A DNA stretch of 64,000 nucleotides from Brugia malayi (taxonomy: Eukaryota > Nematoda > Chromadorea > Rhabditida > Onchocercidae). The stretch is from contig NW_025062475.1 of assembly GCF_000002995.4 (NCBI RefSeq), positions 8,622,187 through 8,686,186 of the forward strand, given 5' to 3'. Under the pieces are notes generated by a model. It was not told the DNA's origin. It did no database searches and saw only the letters and a list, made by a program, of their open reading frames with translations. The translations under genes and the position numbers were made by a program. This document shows positions 52,901 to 61,900 of the stretch, piece by piece (the stretch's first letter is position 1; each line of letters begins with the position of its first letter).

Positions 52901-55900
52901 GCATAGGTTCAGCATCCAAACCATTTGCAGGAAATATAACAACTCCAGTTTTATCACTTGGCAAAGGCTGTCCTTTATTATCCACTGGGACACCATCATC
53001 GTTGGTAGGAATCGGACGTCCGGCAGGATCAACAACATTACCATCCTTATCCTGAGGCAACAATTTTCCGTCTGGACCGATAACCGGATATACTGGTAAT
53101 CCGCTGTGATCAGTAGGCTTTATCGGAGTACCAAAAATGAAATTTCCTTTGATATCTTTAGGCAGAAAATTCCCATGTTCATCAACAGGTAAGCCAAACC
53201 TATTGGTTGGTATTGGGGATCCATCATTATCAACGAGTGCTCCATTTTCATTAGTAGGCAAAGGTTCACCATGAGAATCGACAATAGGATAGACAATTTT
53301 TCCAGATCTGTCTGTAGGCAATAATTTGACATCCAAACCAGTTGCCGGATATATAAAATTGCCCTGTCTATCTCTTGGCAATGGTTCACCACGATGATTG
53401 GTTGGTACACCAGCAGCATTCACAGGCACAATATTTCCATCAGGACCAATAATTTTGTGATCAGCAGTTATCGGTAACGGATGACCATCAGGTCCAATAA
53501 CTGAATAAACTGGTTTTCCACTTTTGTCTGTAGGCATAGGTTCAGCATCCAAACCATTTGCAGGAAATATAACAACTCCAGTTTTATCACTTGGCAAAGG
53601 CTGTCCTTTATTATCCACTGGGACACCATCATCGTTGGTAGGAATCGGACGTCCGGCAGGATCAACAACATTACCATCCTTATCCTGAGGCAACAATTTT
53701 CCGTCTGGACCGATAACCGGATATACTGGTAATCCGCTGTGATCAGTAGGCTTTATCGGAGTACCAAAAATGAAATTTCCTTTGATATCTTTAGGCAGAA
53801 AATTCCCATGTTCATCAACAGGTAAGCCAAACCTATTGGTTGGTATTGGGGATCCATCATTATCAACGAGTGCTCCATTTTCATTAGTAGGCAAAGGTTC
53901 ACCATGAGAATCGACAATAGGATAGACAATTTTTCCAGATCTGTCTGTAGGCAATAATTTGACATCCAAACCAGTTGCCGGATATATAAAATTGCCTTGT
54001 CTATCTCTTGGCAATGGTTCACCACGATGATTGGTTGGTACACCAGCAGCATTCACAGGCACAATATTTCCATCAGGACCAATAATTTTGTGATCAGCAG
54101 TTATCGGTAACGGATGACCATCAGGTCCAATAACTGAATAAACTGGTTTTCCACTTTTGTCTGTAGGCATAGGTTCAGCATCCAAACCATTTGCAGGAAA
54201 TATAACAACTCCAGTTTTATCACTTGGCAAAGGCTGTCCTTTATTATCCACTGGGACACCATCATCGTTGGTAGGAATCGGACGTCCGGCAGGATCAACA
54301 ACATTACCATCCTTATCCTGAGGCAACAATTTTCCGTCTGGACCGATAACCGGATATACTGGTAATCCGCTGTGATCAGTAGGCTTTATCGGAGTACCAA
54401 AAATGAAATTTCCTTTGATATCTTTAGGCAGAAAATTCCCATGTTCATCAACAGGTAAGCCAAACCTATTGGTTGGTATTGGGGATCCATCATTATCAAC
54501 GAGTGCTCCATTTTCATTAGTAGGCAAAGGTTCACCATGAGAATCGACAATAGGATAGACAATTTTTCCAGATCTGTCTGTAGGCAATAATTTGACATCC
54601 AAACCAGTTGCCGGATATATAAAATTGCCTTGTATATCTCTTGGCAATGGTTCTCCTTGATTGTTTACTGGAATACCAATAGCATTTGTAGGGATTGGTG
54701 TGCCATACGGATCTAGTATCTCTCCACTATAACCTCTTGGTAGTACTTCACCATTCGGACCGATTACGAAGTATTGTGGTCGTTTACTTGCATCAGTTGG
54801 TGCAGATCCTACGTTCAAATCTCCTGCTGGATATATAAAATTACCCATGTTGTCTCGCAGTAGAGGTTTTCCATAATTATCAATGGGGTATCCATTGGAA
54901 TCTGTTGGAATTGGCCTACCATATGGATCCACAATTGCGCCATCAGCATTCTGCTTTAATAGAACTCCATCAGGTCCTAAAATAGCGTATACCGGTACAT
55001 CGGCTCTAACAGATTCGTAACTTTCTTTCGGGTAGAAAACATAACCATTCCGATCAACGGATAGTGGTTTCCCATAGTGGTCCAATGGAACTCCTGCAGC
55101 ATTCGTCGGAATGGGTCGTCCGTCAATATCAATTACAACGTCATTACTATCTTTCGGAAGCAATTGGCCATCCGGTCCTATAACCAAGTACATTGGTCTA
55201 CCATTTCGGTCAGTTGGCATCGGTTCAGCATCTATACCATTGGCAGGATAAATGATATTACCACTTCTGTCTTGAGGTAAAGGTCTTCCACGATGATCCA
55301 CTGGGTATCCAGAAGCGTCAGTTGGCACTGGCTTATTATCTGGACCAATGACTAATCCATCTCCATTTCTTGGTAATGGTTCTCCATCTGTCCCGATAAT
55401 GATGTATGCAGATTTTCCCTGTCTTTCTACTGCCGGATATCTAATGTAACCATTTTGATCGAATGGAAGTGGTTCGCCTTGTTCATTGACCGGAACGCCA
55501 GCAGCATTTGTTGGCAGAGGCCTACCATCCTCATCAATCACTCTAGCGTCTTTATTTGTCGGTAATAATCTTCCGTCAAGTCCAATTACTGGATATACCG
55601 GTTTTCCATTAGAATCTGTTGGAAGGGGTTCAATACTGATTCCTCTGGCTGGATAAATGATAGAACCATTTCTATCGCTGGGCAGAGGCCGTCCTTTTCT
55701 GTCGACAGGTACTCCAGCTGCATTAGTTGGAAGTAGGTTGCCATCTGGATCAATTGCAGCCCCGTCATATTTTCGAGGAAGAAGCCTACCATCTGGTCCG
55801 ACCACTGAATAAACTGGTCTTCCATGTCGGTCTGTTGGAGGTAGTGGGCAGTCCAAACCATCCTTTGGATAAATAGCCTGTCCTTCACTATTAGTTGGTA

Positions 55901-58900
55901 GCGGTTCATTACGATAATTTACTGGTTCCCCAATATTATTCGTTGGTATGGTCTTTCCAAAAGGATCTAAAACAGTACCATCTTCCATAGTCGGTAGCAA
56001 ATGGCCATTAGGTCCGACAATATTAAGAAGTCGTTTTACTCCTTTTTTTTGTTCCGTTCCTGGAACTACCATACCCTTTCCATCAGTTACTGGTAATACA
56101 AATATGCCATCAGAAGTAGTTGAAAACACAGTGTTAGACTCGTCGATTGGATATCCGTAATCATTGACTACCACTAACTGCCCATTAGGACCAATAATGT
56201 GTCCCATTTTGTCGCTCTTAAGAAACCTCCCGTTATATTGTACCTTTACAGGTTGTCCATTAGAATCAGTCGGTAAAATGTAATTGCCTACATAAACAAA
56301 ATTCCCTTCAGAATCCTTCGGTAACACTTCGTCTCTTTCATTAACTGGCAATCCGGCATCATTGGTTGGAATGAGGTGTCCATGTTCGTTAACAAATCGA
56401 CCATCGTCTACTGTTGCTAGCAATATTCCATCTGGATAAAAAACAGGATAGATAACACGTCCAAGTTCATCCGTTGGTACAACTTGTTGAATGACATTTT
56501 CCGAATCCACAATGTATCGACCGTATTCGTCAGTTGGATAAGGTGACCCATCAACACTAATTGGACGTCCAGAGGTATCTGTTGGGATTATTTGACCATA
56601 CTGATCGATATGCATACCTTCCTGGTTTTTCCGAAACGGCTGATTATCTGGTCCAACTATGGGATAAATGGGTTTCATGTTAATGTCAGTGGGCAACGGC
56701 TGTCCATTTTTTCCAATAACTGGATATATGTATTCTCCTTTGTAGTTGCGACGTAAAGGAATACCATTTGGGCCTATCGGGCGGCCTTCATTGTCCCAGA
56801 TAATTGGATTTCTGAGATTATCCACTGCGCGACCGTATTCATCCGTAGGCAAGGGCGCACCATCAAAGCCAACAACTGGCGACAAAACACGATCTTGCTG
56901 ACTAGAATCGGTTGATATTAGGGAAAAACCATCACTAACCGATTCTCTACTCGTAGTTACCAGTTGTTCATCCTGCCAAATAGCTCGTCCGAATTCATCG
57001 GTTTGTGACGGCTTGATTTTTGCAAGCTCCTTTGGTTCCAGAATTTCCATCTCCTTATCAAATTTCTCCGACTTTGATAATAAATCATTAAAAAGAGTTG
57101 GCATGGTGGTCAGTTCCTTCGGATGCTCAGATTCAGGAATCAGTGTTGGTGGAGTAACCTGGAATGTTTAATTTTTCGGAATTGATTACTCTAGGAATTT
57201 GAAAAAAACGTTTTAAATGACTTTTAGATAAGAGAATCGGATTGTAAACAAAATGCTGTTGTACTGTGATTTTCGCAAATAAATTTGATCATGTGAAAGC
57301 TCTCAAAATAAATTGATTCTAAGAAATATTTCTGATAAATTTAAATTGTTAATCATTAAATTATTCTTGATAATCATTAAGATGTTTAGCTGTTTATTAC
57401 CAGAATTCTGAATCTGATGAAGACTTTACATAAGTTCAAAATTTTCAGACTTTTGAAGTAAAATATAAAAGAGTTACCTGCACAATGCTCCCTTCCTCAT
57501 CTTCTTCTATAGGTTCACATGATTTCTTATCATCAGCAAGTTTAAAACCATTATGACAATAGCATGATGCTATTATCATTCCTTCCTCATCTTCTTCAAA
57601 CATGCAGGCATGTGCACAGTGGCATTGGATATCTACAATACTTTTGAAGTAAAATATAAAAGAGTTACCTGCGGTTTGAAACTTATCATCTTAGCTTTAA
57701 AAAGTTTAGGATCAATAAAAACACGAACTCAATTTTTATATTCATTAAACTTAAAATGTTTTACATTTTCGGAAGATATGACATATGAAAAACATTTCAC
57801 AAGGAAGAAAAAGTGACACACCTTCGGAAGGTGTACGTATTTTAGTTGGTTCACTTGCAAGATTGTCGCCGTCGTCAAATTTTGCAGTAACCTTAATTCA
57901 CATTTAATTAACTTGAAATTCGTTTCAAAAAAATTGAAGTTATGCCTTTACATGAGAAATCATTATTTTTTGAGAAGGACAGTTGAAGATGGCGAAACGT
58001 TTACCATAAAATTATAGTCAATTTCAGGCTGCAAGCCATCTAGCACAATCTTATCGGTAACATTGACTGGTGTTTCCATGTACATCACAGCCGATGGATT
58101 GCTATCCGGCCAGTATTTGATAATGTATTTCTGAAATTTTCAATGAACTGAAGATGTGAGTTATATCTGCTCAAAATTTGACAAAGTAGAACATATAAAA
58201 AGTTGCAGGAGGAAAGCTTAATAGAGAGGTATGTCATGCACACAAAGACCGCAATTTTTCAAAAAAACGAAATCTGAAACCATCCAACTTCCCTTCCATT
58301 GTAGCAATATTAATTACCTTGATAGGTTCCGTAGCAAGTGCTGGCTTGAAATCTAGCACTGTTTCGCCGTTAATATCAGTTCCAACCCGTATGTCGCTAG
58401 CTGCCTCTGGAATTTCCGATAAGCAATAAAATTCATTATTATAACTTGCATTTTTGCACTGACACTTCAAGCTGCTTTTTTGAAAATATAAAGTTCAACT
58501 TACTGAGCTTAAAGAAATTATCGTTTTTTGCTGACAGCTGTAACTGGAAGAAGATATAGGGAACCCAGACTTTTGAAACAAAATATTCTGTTTACATTTT
58601 CTTCTGCATTTTTGTATATTTTTTTGATTTATCATTCAAAGAACTCATATAAGACAAAAAATTACTTGGAGTCATTATGTCGAAGACCGGTGTTTTGATC
58701 CCAGCAGATGGCTGCTCGATCACCAAGTGATACTTAGCACCAGGTTCCATTTCTGGGATAGCTATACGATCTAAGGGACGCCCGTTAGATGGAATTAAAT
58801 TCCAAGTTTCGAAAGGTTTTGATGGATTGTCAGTCCAGTAGATATTCCAAGGGTTTTGCTAGAATCTCGTAAATTTCGTTTATGTTCTGCTCAAGAGTTT

Positions 58901-61900
58901 GTGAAATAAAAAAAAATTCAAGAAAAAAGCCATTCGCTATGGATTAAAATTCTATTTAGATAAATGTTTACCGATCCCTTAAGATAATCCGGTAGATCGT
59001 CTGTAAAGTGTACCGCCACTTCACCGTCCTCATTCTTCGCAACTAAGAAATCATTTTTCCAAGTTGGTCGAAGATCTATAAAAATCTGACAGTTGTTTGA
59101 CATTCGTTCGGATAGAAATTGTCTTCATCAATGTCACTTCATTAAAGTTGTCTTCATCAATGCCGGCTAAAATCCTCCTTCGGATAATGAGCTAGATCAT
59201 TGCAAAGCTAGTATAGTTTTAAAAAATTTAAGATTTAGTCTAAATGAGTAATTCAAATTTATTACTAACTTTAAAATTTTGATTAAAGACACAGTTAATG
59301 CTCAGGATTGTACAACTCGAAAGATTAGACAATTATATATTCCACCTGAAAGAAGACGAACACTGATGGTCCAATTGGCAAAACCAAGCGGACTTTGGGC
59401 AACACAATTGAATGACGTATCTTCGGTAATATTAGATACTTTCAGAAACCATATAGCGTATTTCTCGTCTGCTTTTACCTAAATATGCCTGGAATTTATA
59501 ATACGTTTTCTAAAAAGTAAGATGAAAATAATTCACTTTAAAAAGTGGTTAAATTCAATACGCAAACCCAAATAAATTGTAATAGGCCACTAAAAATTTT
59601 TGAATATTTAGAAGATATTATGCTTATGATCATAAAAGTGGTTGTATTTTCTTCCGCTTTTAAGGTGGCAATGGTTAAGCAACATAGGATAATGCTTAGA
59701 AGCACTAAGTAAATAGTGAAGACATCAGTGTGTATCTTCGACATGCATAAAAGATTTGTACCATTCTTACACTGATTATCTTCTGAATACGACTACTCTA
59801 GGGTTTGACATCAGAATTGATTTCGAGAATATGTTCGATTGTCAGTTACTCTATTACCACGAAACATAATGCAGGAATTAATAAACATTGATTTTATCAA
59901 TTTGACCTATTCAAAAATGATCTTAAAAAGTTGCAATTTTCAAAACACGAAACCCAAGCAGGATCAATAGGGTAATATCCGGAGCGGATCCATTTAACTG
60001 CCGGACGAGGCTGTCCTGTTGCATTACATGAGAGGTCGAGTGCTGAACCCGGAAGGATCGTTATTTCTGTTTTACCTTCTACTCCGTGCTCACCGTTCGA
60101 AATGAGGATATACGGGGCGTTACCTGAAAGCATGTTTGTTTGATAGACTCAGAAACTCATGCTCGTATAATGTTAAAGTGACTGTTAAATATTGTTTTTG
60201 CTCTTATCATTTTATTTTAATTCCTACTTTTTCCAGCTTTTTCTTTCCAGTTTATTCAATGAATTATTAGTTTGTTCTTAATGGCTTATTTACTGCTGTT
60301 ATTGACAAATTAGCATGCAACTGTAAGTGGTTCAGATAAAAACATGTAAACATAAACCGTCTGGTAGTGTTTTGGTAATACAAGCATCGGAGAATACTCC
60401 CGGCCCATCTGGATAAACAGCACGCATCCGAAACACGTACTCCGTGTCTGGTTCAAGCGATCCATCAATCTTATAGTACAATCTATCTTCATCTTTTTCC
60501 GTTATTGATATCATGCTCCTACAAGCAAAAGCACATAAAATTTATGTAATAATTAATTTGGTTTGTCATTGTTTACAAAATTAATGGACCAATGAAGGTC
60601 AACATCAGATAAATGTGGCTTAACAAAAACTGATAGAAGTAGTTATAATTTCTGGAGAAGAAGAGAAAATAGAACTGTAGTACACCTTCAGAAAATAAGT
60701 TATTTACCCTCACCACTCACTACTTATCTATCACTTTTTAATTGCCTTATTATTATCATATATAACTCTTCTGAACGGCTGATGGCTTATCATTTCCCAA
60801 GTATGCTTCTTGATGATAAAATTAAAATTAATGTAGGTCAAGTCAAAAGTTACCAATCGGAGGTTGTCTGAAAAGATAGATTAAAAAACTGCTTCTGAAA
60901 GGAATATCTCATCGGTTATTTCAAGTTTGTATTAGTTCCATTTGTTTCTACATTCCATTTATCAATTTAATTTGTCGCGTAATCCATTCATACTTGATAT
61001 GTCATCCCTTTGATTTTAAACATGCTGACCACAAAAGAACCTATTTTAGAAGACCTAACTCACAAAAATTTATGTTTTCTCATAATTTTCCTCGATCGAA
61101 AGGCATACCAATCATCGATGCTAGCTAAATCGTCTTCCCAGATTTTAGCGTCTGCTTTAATGTAATATAATTCATAGCCAATTGGTAATTGTTCGCTAGT
61201 AATTGGCCTGTGCCATTCAACATTTGCCGATCGCTGACCTTCAGGTTCAACCTTTAGATCAAGTGGTGGACCCTCTCGAGCTAAAATAGTAAAAATAAGT
61301 GGTGGCATGTTTTGGATTTTCTTTTTTTCCCTTTCCAATTTTGTTATTGAAATTCCTAGATATTGGATATCTGCTTAAATCTTCTAAGAAGACATTTTAA
61401 ACTAAGCAGTTCAGGAGATGTGATTCACCTCATTGAGTTTGTGGGTACATACAGTACTTAAAAACAAGTGAGTTTTCCGTTTCCGATTTTTTCTCATTTC
61501 TCAGAAGTATTAGAAAGTTAATTCAAACCTCGTGACATCGTTCGGATGGTATGCTGTTCAGAATACGGCCCAGGTCCATCTTGATTGACAGCTTGTAGTA
61601 CTACAGCATAAGCAGTATCAGGTTCAACAAAATCTATTAGGTCGGCTCTTTGTGACGCCCCAATCAGTGGCTCGCTATCTTTATGGGACGTCATCCATTC
61701 AGTTATTGGTTTTTTCGGGATTTGCCCCATTTGATAAACTATATTCTAAAAATAAGCAAATGATATGCATTGCTTACAAGAAATCAGTGTTAGATGCCGA
61801 CATATAAATATAGCTCATCATCTAACTGCAAATTTTAATTTCATTTCCAAATTTTATTTAAAGTTTTGCAAAATAAACTTGACCTGATCATCCAATGGAG

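Noticed and set aside
52487..54598. Leucine/methionine-rich minus-strand frames repeated every 633 bp
   Set aside because: They are shifted-frame readings of the tandem repeat, kept open only because the DNA itself repeats.
49963..57158. Possible bacterial or viral origin of the giant uninterrupted frame
   Set aside because: It has canonical donor and acceptor sites, joins eukaryotic EGF and vWA exons in phase, and its base composition matches the window once the repeat codons are allowed for.
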